DNA of 47,312 nt, taken from Chitinophagaceae bacterium (lineage in GTDB: Bacteria > Bacteroidota > Bacteroidia > Chitinophagales > Chitinophagaceae). The DNA lies in contig JAIEQM010000002.1 of assembly GCA_019747705.1 (NCBI GenBank), forward strand, positions 1-47,312, given 5' to 3'. Below the pieces are notes generated by a model, which was given only the letters and a program-made list of their open reading frames with translations, searched no databases and had not been told where the DNA came from. Of this stretch, positions 34,357-43,231 are shown in pieces. The position numbers were made by a program, and so were the translations under genes. Positions within the stretch are counted from its first letter, which is position 1, and each line of letters begins with the position of its first letter.

Positions 34357-34860
34357 TCAAAGAAAAATCCCCATTACATAATCATTCATATAAAAACCGT
34401 TGCCGATATCAAAATCAGCTTCGGTTTCTTTTTTCAGTCCCATGCGTTCATAAAAGTGAATGGCATTTTCATTTTGCCGGTTTACCTGCAGTACTAAATG
34501 ATTGCCGCCAAATTGCCGTACCTCATCCATCACATACCATAACAGGGCTTTACCGGTTCCTGTTTTTTGAACGGTGGTAATAACGTAAAGTTTGTGCAAT
34601 TTAAATTCGTTTTCTTTTTCTGTTGGGGAATAAGAAGCAAAACCAACAGGCTCTCCTGAAACATCAGCAATAATAAACTGATGACCTGTTTGCATTTGCT
34701 GCATCAACGCTTCTTCGCTGTACATCATGTTGAGCATGTAAGCAATCTGTTCTTCTGTTAATACAGCAGCATAGGTTTGCGGCCATACCTCAGCCGTTAA
34801 TTGCTGAATGAGCGGAATGGCTTTAATGCCCGCTTTATAAATTTCTACTTTGGGTTTCAT
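34357..34860 (-). CDS. GNAT-family N-acetyltransferase
   Basis: The 167-aa protein starts at 34860 (MKPKVEIYKAG); the 37-codon upstream extension overlaps the preceding gene and is rejected. The acetyl-CoA loop is degenerate but placed as expected: 'HKLYVITTVQKTGTGKALLWYVMDEVRQFG', then 'LVLQVNRQNENAIHFYERMGLKKETEADFDIG', the usual GNAT motif B. The start overlaps the end of the PrsW-like gene by 26 bp, so the two are co-transcribed. The substrate is unknown. Confidence 0.87.
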   Translation of the reverse strand: MKPKVEIYKAGIKAIPLIQQLTAEVWPQTYAAVLTEEQIAYMLNMMYSEEALMQQMQTGHQFIIADVSGEPVGFASYSPTEKENEFKLHKLYVITTVQKTGTGKALLWYVMDEVRQFGGNHLVLQVNRQNENAIHFYERMGLKKETEADFDIGNGFYMNDYVMGIFL

Positions 34861-35557
34861 GAAATAGTTGTTTTGAAGTAGCCACATGTTCTTTAATAGC
34901 CCGGCGACTGAAATAAATGGCAATGATAAACGAAGCAGCAGCGCCAACAAACAGCAATCCATCACCCACATAAGCGCTCACCAATCCGCCCTGCAAAAAC
35001 AAAAAGAAATCAAACGTGCCGTGAAAGAACGTAGCCCAAAACACACCGAGCAATAAATAATAAAAACGTTTTTCAGGAACAAATTTTGCCTTGCCTGCAA
35101 AATAACCCATTAGTACGGCAAAAGTTCCATGTGCAGGAACCGATAAAAACATTCTGAGCAAAGCCGTATTGATGCCATACTGATAAACATAACCGATATT
35201 TTCAACAGTAGCAAACCCCATCCCCACCATTACACTGTACACAATACCATCATAAGGTTCATCAAAACTTTCTTTAGGGAATGCATAAAACCGAAGCATG
35301 ACAAACTTGCTCAGCTCTTCACTCAGCGCTACAACGATATAGGCAAAGAAAGCAGTGTACACAACTCCTTCGCCAAAGAAATCATTGGTGGATTTTGAAG
35401 AAAGCAGTTGAATAATGATGGCCGGTATCACACTCAGGCATCCCAGTAAAAAGCATACAAAGAGTTTGAGTTTGGGTTCACGGTTATAACGGTCTTTCAA
35501 AAAAATATAAAGACTGATGGCGATGCCCGGTGCAATGGATAATGCAAGTAAAAGCAT
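34835..35557 (-). CDS. PrsW-family intramembrane metalloprotease-like protein
   Basis: The 240-aa multi-pass membrane protein has the PrsW signature in order: 'ALSEELSKFVMLRFYA' (EExxK), 'DGIVYSVMVGMGFATVENIGYV' and 'PAHGTFAVLMGYF', then 'FWATFFHGTFDF' with a further His. PrsW proteins cleave anti-sigma factors or simply belong to the CPBP-like superfamily (family knowledge). No sigma/anti-sigma pair is next to it, so the target is unknown. Confidence 0.88.
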   Translation of the reverse strand: MLLLALSIAPGIAISLYIFLKDRYNREPKLKLFVCFLLGCLSVIPAIIIQLLSSKSTNDFFGEGVVYTAFFAYIVVALSEELSKFVMLRFYAFPKESFDEPYDGIVYSVMVGMGFATVENIGYVYQYGINTALLRMFLSVPAHGTFAVLMGYFAGKAKFVPEKRFYYLLLGVFWATFFHGTFDFFLFLQGGLVSAYVGDGLLFVGAAASFIIAIYFSRRAIKEHVATSKQLFHETQSRNL

Positions 35558-35688
35558 ACTGTTGATATTGCTGTTAAAGAATAACTATACGATGTGTACT
35601 TAATTCACTTCTTTGAATTATTTTTAGTTGTGTGCAATTTGGTGACAGGCCACTAATTCAAGGCGATAAAGGTAGTTTTACATAAAAC

Positions 35689-35762
35689 TAAAGGGTCACA
35701 TTTGTGACCCTTTAAAATCTTAAACTTAGTTACGTTGCTTTGCAGCAAGAGGCTTTACTAAG
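35689..35762. repeat. Two strong hairpins ahead of the HEPN gene
   Basis: A perfect 12-bp palindrome (TAAAGGGTCACA, TT spacer, TGTGACCCTTTA; 35689-35714) is followed by a nested stem-loop, CTTAGT...ACTAAG (35725-35762) enclosing TTGCT-TTGC-AGCAA. They sit in the 260-bp gap between divergent genes, where a terminator is not expected. They could be an operator, a small RNA or a leftover from insertion. Confidence 0.5.
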
Positions 35763-35817
35763 CATCATTTCACAAAAGTAAGGCATATTGCCGATATTTA
35801 CAAAAACAATTTGGCAA

Positions 35818-36525
35818 ATGAAGTTTCAAAAAGTACGGCTATACCTCTCATCGCAACGTATTGACAGATACGTAATTGCAACAGGTAATCGAAAAACGAG
35901 AGCAGTCAGACTTTACAAGGCAAATTTGAAAATAGCCCAATCTTTTCACCCTCTATTAGGGGCGTTAGAAGTAACATTAAGAAATCGCATAAATACTATT
36001 CTATCAGCACATTTCTCAGACCCAGACTGGATAACAAATCAAAAGACGGGTTTTATGGTTGACCCTTCCCTCACTCATATTGACCGAAGGACAGGAAGAA
36101 GGGTTACAAATGATTTCCTGAAATCATCTGTAGAAAAATCGGAAAGAAGATTTAGGCGTTTACGGGTACCCATTACAAGTGGTAAAATCATTGCAGACCA
36201 ATCATTAGGATTTTGGACTGACTTATTTGAAGTGCATCATTATAGACTACTATTAGGTAGACCCATTCAAGTTTTTAATAACCTTCCTTCTGGACATGGA
36301 CGTAGTGATGCTTGTGACAGGCTTAACAAAATACGGCAGTTCAGAAACAGAATAAATCATAACGAACCGATATGTTTTAACGGAACTGCAACAGACTTTA
36401 CATATGTTGAAGAAGTTTATGACGCAATAGTAGAAATATTAACATGGATAGACCCCGAATTAATAAAATGGGTAAAAGACATTGACAGTGTAAGAAAAAA
36501 AATTGACAATGCAAAAACCATATAA
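35818..36525 (+). CDS. Abi-like HEPN-domain protein (predicted abortive-infection RNase)
   Basis: The 235-aa protein starts at the ATG at 35818 (the TTG at 35788 is not needed). 'ANLKIAQSFHPLLGALEVTLRNRINTIL' is the typical opening of Abi_2/AbiD-AbiF-like proteins, 'ADQSLGFWTDLF' follows, and the HEPN catalytic pattern R-x4-H is present as Arg176-Asn-Arg-Ile-Asn-His181 in 'IRQFRNRINHNEPI'. Such proteins are thought to cut RNA during phage infection (family knowledge). It is solitary, with no partner toxin-antitoxin gene, and its codons look more A-rich than neighbouring genes (impression), so transfer is likely. Confidence 0.82.
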   Translation: MKFQKVRLYLSSQRIDRYVIATGNRKTRAVRLYKANLKIAQSFHPLLGALEVTLRNRINTILSAHFSDPDWITNQKTGFMVDPSLTHIDRRTGRRVTNDFLKSSVEKSERRFRRLRVPITSGKIIADQSLGFWTDLFEVHHYRLLLGRPIQVFNNLPSGHGRSDACDRLNKIRQFRNRINHNEPICFNGTATDFTYVEEVYDAIVEILTWIDPELIKWVKDIDSVRKKIDNAKTI

Positions 36526-36670
36526 AACTGCACACCACATTGCATTGGCAATTTGGCGGGTCGATGAATGTATTCTCAGCTTTTTGTTCGCTTATCTACT
36601 GCAGTTCTGGCTGACGAATAATGCCGAGCAACAGAATAAACAATTAACATTTGTATCTTTAATCAGCAGC

Positions 36671-36705
36671 GGCGGTATCAGGCAGACGGAACACAGAATA
36701 CCGCC
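36671..36705. repeat. Inverted repeat upstream of the metallopeptidase-barrel gene
   Basis: GGCGGTAT and ATACCGCC form an 8-bp perfect inverted repeat, 23 bp before the chosen start codon at 36728. It may be an operator or a leader hairpin, and lies in the 202-bp gap after the HEPN gene. Confidence 0.4.
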
Positions 36706-36727
36706 ACATCGCCAATGCTTCAACGCT

Positions 36728-39544
36728 ATGCAAAATCTGAAACATTTCTTTTTTATTGGTTTACTTTTTTTTGTAAGCAATCAATTAAAGGCACAGGTGT
36801 TTGGAGGCAACCCGCCTGCATTAAAATTTTACCAGTTCAATACAGATACGGTAAAAGCTATTTTCCCCAAACAAATGGAACAGCAGGCGAGGGAAATTGT
36901 GTGGCTGGCGCATGAACTGGTAAAACAATCGCCGGCGCCATTGGGCACAAAGTTTAAAAAGTTCAGTATTGTATTGCAGAATCAAACAACAGAGTCCAAT
37001 GCGTATGTGGGGCCTGCTCCCTGGCGCAGTGAATTTTATATGATGCCGGATTTGAATAATTTGTCACAAACATCACAGCAATGGCATCAAACATTAATTG
37101 TGCATGAAGAACGGCACATGCACCAGTTTGCTAATTTTAAACGTGGGCCGCAAAAGCTGGGTGGATTTTTTCTTGGGCAGGAGGGTCAGGCTCTTATGAT
37201 GGGTATGGTTGTACCCGATTGGTTTTGGGAGGGCGATGCTGTGTGGCAGGAAACTATTACAACACAGCAGGGCAGGGGAAGATTGCCCAACTTTTTTAAC
37301 GCTTACCGTTCATTATGGATGGGTAATAAAAATTACTCTTATCAAAAATTACGGAACGGTTCATTGCGTCATTATGTTCCCAATCATTACGATCTGGGTT
37401 ATTTGCTGGTGAGTTACGGAAGGGAAAAATATGGTGATGATTTCTGGCAAAAAGTTACTGCTGATGCGCTGGATTTTAAAGGATTGTTTTACCCGTTTCA
37501 AAAAGCGGTGAAGCGTTATTCCGGCCGGTCATTTCCTGAATTTGTAAACAGCAGTTTTGATACATATAAAAAAGAAATGAAGATTGCCGAAAGCTCTTTG
37601 TATGAAACAGCACAACCCATTACAAAGCCGCAGAAAAATTGTTTTACCAGTTACCAGTTTCCATTTGTGATGGATGACGGAAGCATCTTAACACTTAAAT
37701 CAAGCTTCAGGCAAATTCCTGTATGGGTTACCATCAATGCAGATGGTAAAGAAAGAAAACTCCGTGTAAAAGATATTGCTGATGATGCGTATTATTCTTA
37801 TAAAAACGGGGTCGTTGTTTATACGGCCTTTGAACCGGATGCACGCTGGGGCTGGAAAAATTTTTCTGTATTGAAATTATGGAATACAGCAACTAATGAA
37901 GTAAAAGCTTTAACACTAAAAACAAGATTGTTTCAGCCGGATATTACCGCTGATCATCAAAAAGCAGTGGCGGTGCATATTGCAACAGATGGAAAAAATA
38001 CATTGAATCTTGTTTCAACTTTTGATGGCGCTTCAACTGATCTCATTAATAAAAACAATTACCAGTACACCTATCCAGGATTTAATGCTGATGGTTCTTC
38101 CATCATCAGTGCCGTAAGAAATAATAGAGGTGAAATGACAATTGCCGAAACCAATATAGCCACTGGTAATGAAACACTGCTCATGCCATTTGCCAATACG
38201 CCCATTGGTTTTGTGCAGGTGCAGGGTGATACGATTTTGTTTACTGCCAGTATGCAAACAAAAGATGTATTGTATCTCTTCAATAAAAAAGACAGAACGC
38301 TCAGCTCAGTTGCAGATTTGCCCAATGGAAATTACCAGGCGTTTCTGGATACAAAAAGCAATGCAGTGCTGTTTAATTCATTCAGTGCAGATGGAGTTAT
38401 GATTTTAAAACAACCATTGAAAGCAGTAAAGCAGGAACAGCTTTTATCTTTACAAAATCTTTACCGTGCTTCTGCTGTCAAAAAGAGTTATAAAGATTTC
38501 CTGGAGGCGCCGCAGCAATACAATGGCGAAGCCCAAAAGTATAAAGCGTTGTATAAGCCCATCAACATTCATAGCTGGCGGCCACAACTGGGCGATCCTG
38601 AATATGGAATTACTTTTTACGGCGAGAATGTACTGAATACATTAACGAGTGAATACAATTATACGTACAACCGCAATGAAGGCTTTCACCAGGTGGGTGT
38701 GAATGTATTGTATGGAAGATGGTTCCCGGTTTTACGTGGAGGAATATCACAAACATTCAACCGGAACACACCGCTGAACAATGATACACTCATCACCTGG
38801 AACCAAACAAATGCCAATATTGGTTTTTCCATTCCATTAAATTTAACAAAGGGGAGAACAGTTAAATCGTTCAACTTTACAACTACGTTTAATACAGAGC
38901 AATTGTATTTTACAGGTTTTGCCAAAACAAGAATCAGGAATGATAATTTTAATTACATCAGTTCATCACTGAGCTTTATCAATCAAAGCCAGCGTGCGAG
39001 ACAACATATCTATCCACGCTGGGCACAAACATTCAGACTGCAGTATAAGCACACTGTAAATGGTGAAACAGGTAAACAATTTTTGGCCAATGGTGGATTG
39101 TATTTGCCGGGCATTCATCCCAATCACAATCTTGTGGTATTCGGATCCATTTATGCACGTGATACTATCCGTGGAAATATTTACAGCAATAATTTTCCTT
39201 TTGCACGGGGCTATAACAGTGTCAATTTTCCCAGAGCATTCCGCATAAGCGCCAATTATCATTTTCCGCTGGTATATCCTGAGTTCGGAATTGGCAATAT
39301 GGTTTATTTTTTGCGCATCAGGGCCAATGCTTTTTATGATTATACCCGTGGAAGAAGTTTGCGTACCGGAAGAGTTTTCCCATTAAGAAGCGCCGGCGCT
39401 GAATTGTTTTTTGATACACGCATCTGGAATTTATTTCCTGCAACTGTGGGCATCCGTTACAGCCGCTTGCTGGATATTGACAGGGTAGATCAACTAAGAA
39501 ATGTCAATCAATTTGAAATTGTATTGCCCGTGGATTTGTTTTAA
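36728..39544 (+). CDS. Zincin-like peptidase / propeller / outer-membrane barrel protein
   Basis: The 938-aa protein starts at 36728 with a signal peptide (FFFIGLLFFVSNQLKAQ); the 75-codon extension upstream has no coding character. At about 100-300 there is a gluzincin-like segment with H126-E-E-R-H130-M-H-Q and a downstream 'WFWEGDAVWQET', where the Glu could be the third zinc ligand. About 320-600 looks like a TolB/WD40-type propeller (repeated 'NADG', 'ATDGKNTLNLVSTF', 'FNADGSSIISAVRN'). From about 620 the sequence is beta-barrel-like ('YGRWFPVLRGGISQTF', 'RISANYHFPLVYPEFGIG') and ends 'FEIVLPVDLF' with a terminal Phe, as expected of an outer-membrane barrel. Function unknown; envelope-associated protease is my inference. 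Confidence 0.72.
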   Translation: MQNLKHFFFIGLLFFVSNQLKAQVFGGNPPALKFYQFNTDTVKAIFPKQMEQQAREIVWLAHELVKQSPAPLGTKFKKFSIVLQNQTTESNAYVGPAPWRSEFYMMPDLNNLSQTSQQWHQTLIVHEERHMHQFANFKRGPQKLGGFFLGQEGQALMMGMVVPDWFWEGDAVWQETITTQQGRGRLPNFFNAYRSLWMGNKNYSYQKLRNGSLRHYVPNHYDLGYLLVSYGREKYGDDFWQKVTADALDFKGLFYPFQKAVKRYSGRSFPEFVNSSFDTYKKEMKIAESSLYETAQPITKPQKNCFTSYQFPFVMDDGSILTLKSSFRQIPVWVTINADGKERKLRVKDIADDAYYSYKNGVVVYTAFEPDARWGWKNFSVLKLWNTATNEVKALTLKTRLFQPDITADHQKAVAVHIATDGKNTLNLVSTFDGASTDLINKNNYQYTYPGFNADGSSIISAVRNNRGEMTIAETNIATGNETLLMPFANTPIGFVQVQGDTILFTASMQTKDVLYLFNKKDRTLSSVADLPNGNYQAFLDTKSNAVLFNSFSADGVMILKQPLKAVKQEQLLSLQNLYRASAVKKSYKDFLEAPQQYNGEAQKYKALYKPINIHSWRPQLGDPEYGITFYGENVLNTLTSEYNYTYNRNEGFHQVGVNVLYGRWFPVLRGGISQTFNRNTPLNNDTLITWNQTNANIGFSIPLNLTKGRTVKSFNFTTTFNTEQLYFTGFAKTRIRNDNFNYISSSLSFINQSQRARQHIYPRWAQTFRLQYKHTVNGETGKQFLANGGLYLPGIHPNHNLVVFGSIYARDTIRGNIYSNNFPFARGYNSVNFPRAFRISANYHFPLVYPEFGIGNMVYFLRIRANAFYDYTRGRSLRTGRVFPLRSAGAELFFDTRIWNLFPATVGIRYSRLLDIDRVDQLRNVNQFEIVLPVDLF

Positions 39545-39693
39545 ATCTTTTATAAAAAAAACATAGGGTTTAAATTAACCGGGAAAAGATTAAATACCCT
39601 TTGGCTTAAAAGCGAATTATAACGAAAATAAGGGCGGTTTAATAAAACAAACTGTTTTGCTGAGTACTTGAGTGATCTTGTGGCAGAAATATA

Positions 39694-39723
39694 AAAACCC
39701 ATCCTGCATGAAGATGGGTTTAC
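39694..39723 (-). terminator. Intrinsic terminator of rpsT
   Basis: On the minus strand AACCCATC, a 9-nt loop and GATGGGTT are followed by TTTAT, about 30 bp downstream of the S20 stop. The gap 39545-39749 otherwise shows nothing. Confidence 0.85.
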
Positions 39724-39749
39724 AATATGTTAATGCAGAATGTTGATAA

Positions 39750-40007
39750 TTACTTCGCTAAAGCATTCACTTTTTTAGTGAGTTTGCTTTTTAAGTTGGC
39801 CGCTTTGTTTTTGTGTATAACACCACGTTTCGCCAGCTTATCAATCATGGATGCAACGTTTTTCAAACCTTCACCTGCTTTGCCGGCTTCAGTAACTTCT
39901 TTCAGATCACGGATGGCGTTACGGGTGGTTTTGCCATAGTAACGGTTTCTGTCACGGCGGGTTGTGCTTTGACGAACATCTTTTTTGGTAGCCTTATGAT
40001 TTGCCAT
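39750..40007 (-). CDS. rpsT: 30S ribosomal protein S20
   Basis: The 85-aa, very basic protein starts MANHKATKKDVRQS and contains 'RRDRNRYYGKTTRNAIRDL' and 'GVIHKNKAANLKSKLTKKVNAL', the S20 signatures. It binds 16S rRNA early in 30S assembly. It has its own promoter box and terminator. Confidence 0.97.
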   Translation of the reverse strand: MANHKATKKDVRQSTTRRDRNRYYGKTTRNAIRDLKEVTEAGKAGEGLKNVASMIDKLAKRGVIHKNKAANLKSKLTKKVNALAK

Positions 40008-40026
40008 ATTCTAATTTTTCGGACGG

Positions 40027-40034
40027 CAAAGGTA
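40027..40034 (-). promoter_or_regulatory. -7 box of the rpsT promoter (TACCTTTG)
   Basis: Exact TAnnTTTG match, identical to the deaD box, 20-27 bp ahead of the S20 start codon on the minus strand. Confidence 0.7.
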
Positions 40035-40087
40035 GGGGAAAACATATTATCTGCCAGTTGATTTTTGAGATTTTTTTAGGGCATTGC

Positions 40088-40207
40088 GGAAACCTGCGGA
40101 GTTTTAATATCCGGCAGATCTGCAGGTTCCGGCCCTGGGCTAAGCCCCGGAGGCTTTGTTACCCAACTATTAACAAAGCTCTGTTGTTGTTTCTGTGGCG
40201 AAACAAC
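40088..40207 (+). other. Series of four stem-loops upstream of sucA
   Basis: In 120 bases four inverted repeats follow one another: GGAAACCTGC/GCAGGTTCC (40088-40130), GGGC/GCCC (40137-40147), GCTTTGTTA/TAACAAAGC (40153-40179, perfect) and GTTGTTTC/GAAACAAC (40186-40207, perfect). They lie in the 241-bp rpsT-sucA divergent gap and end 41 bp before the sucA ATG. A structured leader, attenuator or small RNA is possible; no known riboswitch core is recognised. Confidence 0.45.
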
Positions 40208-40248
40208 CGATATTTGTAGCCCTCTAAAAAGCTGTAATCATCTCATTT

Positions 40249-43008
40249 ATGAAGGATTTCCAATACATCACTGCATCACATCCGCAATACATTGAAAGTT
40301 TATACCAGGATTTCGTAAAAGACCCTGCAAGTGTTGACCCTGAAATAAAGAAATTTTTTGAAGGATTCGATTTCGCTGTTGCCTCCGGTTCAGTAAGTAA
40401 CGGCAAAGTGAATGGAGCAGTTAATGGAGCAGCAACTGCTGCAGGTTCCGGCATTGACTGGATGCGTGAAATACAGGCTTACCGGATGATTTTGGGCTAT
40501 CGCAACAAAGGTCATCTCATAGCCAAAACCAATCCCATCCGCAAACGCAAAGACCGTGGCGCCAATATTGAACTGGCTTTTTATGGGTTTAAAGAAGCTG
40601 ATTTAGATACAGAATTTCATGCAGGGCAATTGATTGGGATGGGCACTACTACGCTCCGTAATATTTATAACCATCTTGAAAAATGTTATGCCGGCCATGT
40701 AGGGGCTGAGTTTAAATACATCAGTGACCAGATGAAAGTTGATTTTCTTACCAAGGCCATTGAAAAAGATTTTCATCAACCCTTATCGCTTCAAAAACGC
40801 AAACGCATTTTAGAGAAGTTGAACCAGGGGGTGATGTTTGAAAAATTTCTTCACACCAAATACATTGGTCAAAAACGTTTTTCGCTGGAAGGTGGTGAAA
40901 CAACCATTGCAGCATTGGACGAAATCATTAATACCGCAGCCAAACATGATGTGCAGGAAGTGGTAATTGGTATGGCGCATCGTGGCCGTTTGAATGTGCT
41001 GGCCAATATCATGGGCAAAACATACGAACAAATCTTCAGTGAGTTTGAAGGCACGGCAACCATGGATCAAACGATGGGAAGTGGTGATGTGAAATATCAC
41101 ATGGGTTATGGCAGTGAAGTGGAAACAGATGAAGGAAAGATTATGCACCTCAAACTCATGCCCAATCCTTCACATTTGGAAGCCGTTGACCCTGTAGTGG
41201 TTGGTTTTGCAAGAGCCAAGGCCGATGTGATGTATAAAAGCGATTTTGATAAAATTCTTCCCATCCTCATTCATGGTGATGCATCCGTGGCAGGGCAGGG
41301 GATTGTGTATGAAGTATTGCAGATGAGTGAACTGGATGGTTATTATACAGGAGGAACGATTCATTTTGTTATCAATAATCAAATTGGTTTTACAACAGAC
41401 TTTGATGATGCAAGAAGCGCTGATTATTGTACTTCATTGGCAGCCATGGTACAGGCGCCTGTGTTTCATGTAAATGGTGATGATGCAGAAGCGGTGGTGA
41501 AATGCGTGGAACTGGCTGTGCGTTACCGTCAGCAATTTAACTGTGATGTTTTTGTTGATATGGTGTGTTACCGCAAACACGGGCATAATGAAGGTGATGA
41601 TCCTAAGTTTACCCAACCGCAGTTGTATGCACTCATTGATAAACATCCCAATCCACGTGAAGTTTATACCGAATATTTATTAAAAAATGGTGAAGATGAT
41701 GCCAAAGCGCTGGCAAAAGAAATGGAGCAAAAATTCTGGACTGATTTGCAGGAACGTTTGGATGAAGTAAAACAAAACCCGTTGCCTTATCATTACCAGG
41801 CTCCTGAACTTGCATGGAAAAGTTTAAGAAGGGCAATAGCTGATGATTTTCATCAATCACCCATAACAGCTATTACCAATGAGGCGTTTACAAAACTATT
41901 CAACAGCATTATGCAATGGCCTGATGATTTTAAACCATTGAAGAAGGTGGAGAAAATCATCCAGGAAAAAATAAAATTGTTTAACGAAGAAGGAAAGATT
42001 GACTGGGCTACAGGCGAACTGCTTGCTTATGCCAGTTTGATGCTGGATGGAAATGATGTGCGTATGAGCGGGCAGGATGTGCGTCGTGGTACCTTCTCTC
42101 ACCGTCATGCAGTGCTGCAGGATGAAGTAACCAATAAATCGTACAGCCGCTTATCACAAATTGATGGTGCGGCAGGACAATTCAGGATTTATAATTCCTT
42201 GCTGAGTGAGTATGGTGTGCTGGGTTTTGAATATGGATATGCCATGGCCAATCCCAATGCATTGGTGTTATGGGAAGCGCAGTTCGGCGATTTCTGTAAT
42301 GGTGCACAAACCATGATTGACCAGTTTATTGCCGCAGGTGAACAAAAGTGGAATCGTATGAATGGCGTGGTGATGTTGTTGCCGCATGGTTATGAAGGCC
42401 AGGGCCCTGAACACAGCAGCGCACGCATGGAACGCTTTTTACAAATGTGTGCTGAGATGAATATGGTAATCACCAATATCACTGCGTCTGCTAATTTCTT
42501 CCATGCATTGCGCCGGCAAATTGCATGGCCCTTCCGCAAACCGATGATCAATTTTTCGCCCAAGGCCAATCTGCGTTATGCAGGAACGTATTCATTGAAA
42601 GATGAGTTTTTAACCGGAGGTTTTAAAGAAGTAATTGATGATCCAACACAACCAGATGCTGCACAGGTGAAAAAAGTGTTCTTCTGCACAGGCAAAATGT
42701 ATTTTGACCTGGCTGAACGCAAAACAAAAGATAACCGCAATGATGTGGCATTGATTCGTGTGGAGCAATTGTATCCATTGCCTGCCAAACAATTAGAAGC
42801 ATTGTACAATAAATACAATAAAGCCACCTGGTTCTGGGTGCAGGAAGAGCCGATGAATATGGGCGCTGCCTGGTTTATGCAAATGAATTTAAAGAGCATC
42901 AACTTTGGCGTTATCAGCAGACAGGCGAGTGCAAGTACAGCAACAGGTTACAATAAGGTACACCAGCAGGAACAGAAAGAAATTATTGATACAGTGTTTT
43001 CTATTTAA
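40249..43008 (+). CDS. sucA: 2-oxoglutarate dehydrogenase E1 component
   Basis: The 919-aa thiamine-diphosphate enzyme of the TCA cycle decarboxylates 2-oxoglutarate and passes the succinyl group to E2. Seen: the E1 N-terminal peptide (QYIESLYQDFVKDPASVDPEIKKFFEGF), 'FLHTKYIGQKRFSLEGGE', 'GMAHRGRLNVLANI', the ThDP/Mg region 'HVNGDDAEAVVKC...DMVCYRKHGHNEGDDPKFTQPQLY', and the transketolase C-half 'GQDVRRGTFSHRHAVLQD', 'LPHGYEGQGPEHSSARMERFLQ'. The length is normal. A 7-of-8 promoter match (GATATTTG, 40209-40216) precedes it. E2 is 2.9 kb downstream rather than adjacent. Confidence 0.97.
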   Translation: MKDFQYITASHPQYIESLYQDFVKDPASVDPEIKKFFEGFDFAVASGSVSNGKVNGAVNGAATAAGSGIDWMREIQAYRMILGYRNKGHLIAKTNPIRKRKDRGANIELAFYGFKEADLDTEFHAGQLIGMGTTTLRNIYNHLEKCYAGHVGAEFKYISDQMKVDFLTKAIEKDFHQPLSLQKRKRILEKLNQGVMFEKFLHTKYIGQKRFSLEGGETTIAALDEIINTAAKHDVQEVVIGMAHRGRLNVLANIMGKTYEQIFSEFEGTATMDQTMGSGDVKYHMGYGSEVETDEGKIMHLKLMPNPSHLEAVDPVVVGFARAKADVMYKSDFDKILPILIHGDASVAGQGIVYEVLQMSELDGYYTGGTIHFVINNQIGFTTDFDDARSADYCTSLAAMVQAPVFHVNGDDAEAVVKCVELAVRYRQQFNCDVFVDMVCYRKHGHNEGDDPKFTQPQLYALIDKHPNPREVYTEYLLKNGEDDAKALAKEMEQKFWTDLQERLDEVKQNPLPYHYQAPELAWKSLRRAIADDFHQSPITAITNEAFTKLFNSIMQWPDDFKPLKKVEKIIQEKIKLFNEEGKIDWATGELLAYASLMLDGNDVRMSGQDVRRGTFSHRHAVLQDEVTNKSYSRLSQIDGAAGQFRIYNSLLSEYGVLGFEYGYAMANPNALVLWEAQFGDFCNGAQTMIDQFIAAGEQKWNRMNGVVMLLPHGYEGQGPEHSSARMERFLQMCAEMNMVITNITASANFFHALRRQIAWPFRKPMINFSPKANLRYAGTYSLKDEFLTGGFKEVIDDPTQPDAAQVKKVFFCTGKMYFDLAERKTKDNRNDVALIRVEQLYPLPAKQLEALYNKYNKATWFWVQEEPMNMGAAWFMQMNLKSINFGVISRQASASTATGYNKVHQQEQKEIIDTVFSI

Positions 43009-43016
43009 TTCATCAT

Positions 43017-43189
43017 TTACAATAAATAACCCCGCCTCGGCGGGCAATGTCATTAAGTTAAGCGTCACCTCGACCGCAGGGAGAGGTCTCATAAATTTCG
43101 TACAGCTTGAATTTTATGAGATGTCTCGTTCCTCGACATGACGAAACGCTTAACTTAATGACATTGCTCGGCGGGGTTATTTATTGTAA
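43017..43189. repeat. 173-bp near-perfect palindrome between convergent genes
   Basis: The outer arms TTACAATAAATAACCCCGCC...CAATGTCATTAAGTTAAGCG and their complement enclose a family A element (43064-43143). The left arm alone carries a nested CCCGCC-TC-GGCGGG hairpin (43031-43044), which is the main asymmetry. It lies 8 bp after the sucA stop and 42 bp before the convergent T9SS cargo stop, so the RNA from either side folds into a very long hairpin that probably terminates both transcripts. Confidence 0.85.
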
Positions 43190-43231
43190 CGACAATTAAT
43201 CTGCTAATAAGGTTTTATGGCTAATGATCTA

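Noticed and set aside
35689..35714. Transcription terminator
   Set aside because: It lies between divergent genes, about 100 bp upstream of each start, where no transcript is expected to end; listed instead as an unexplained palindrome.
36503..36727. 75-codon extension ahead of the zincin-barrel protein
   Set aside because: It would hide the signal peptide beginning at 36728, and overlaps the end of the HEPN gene.
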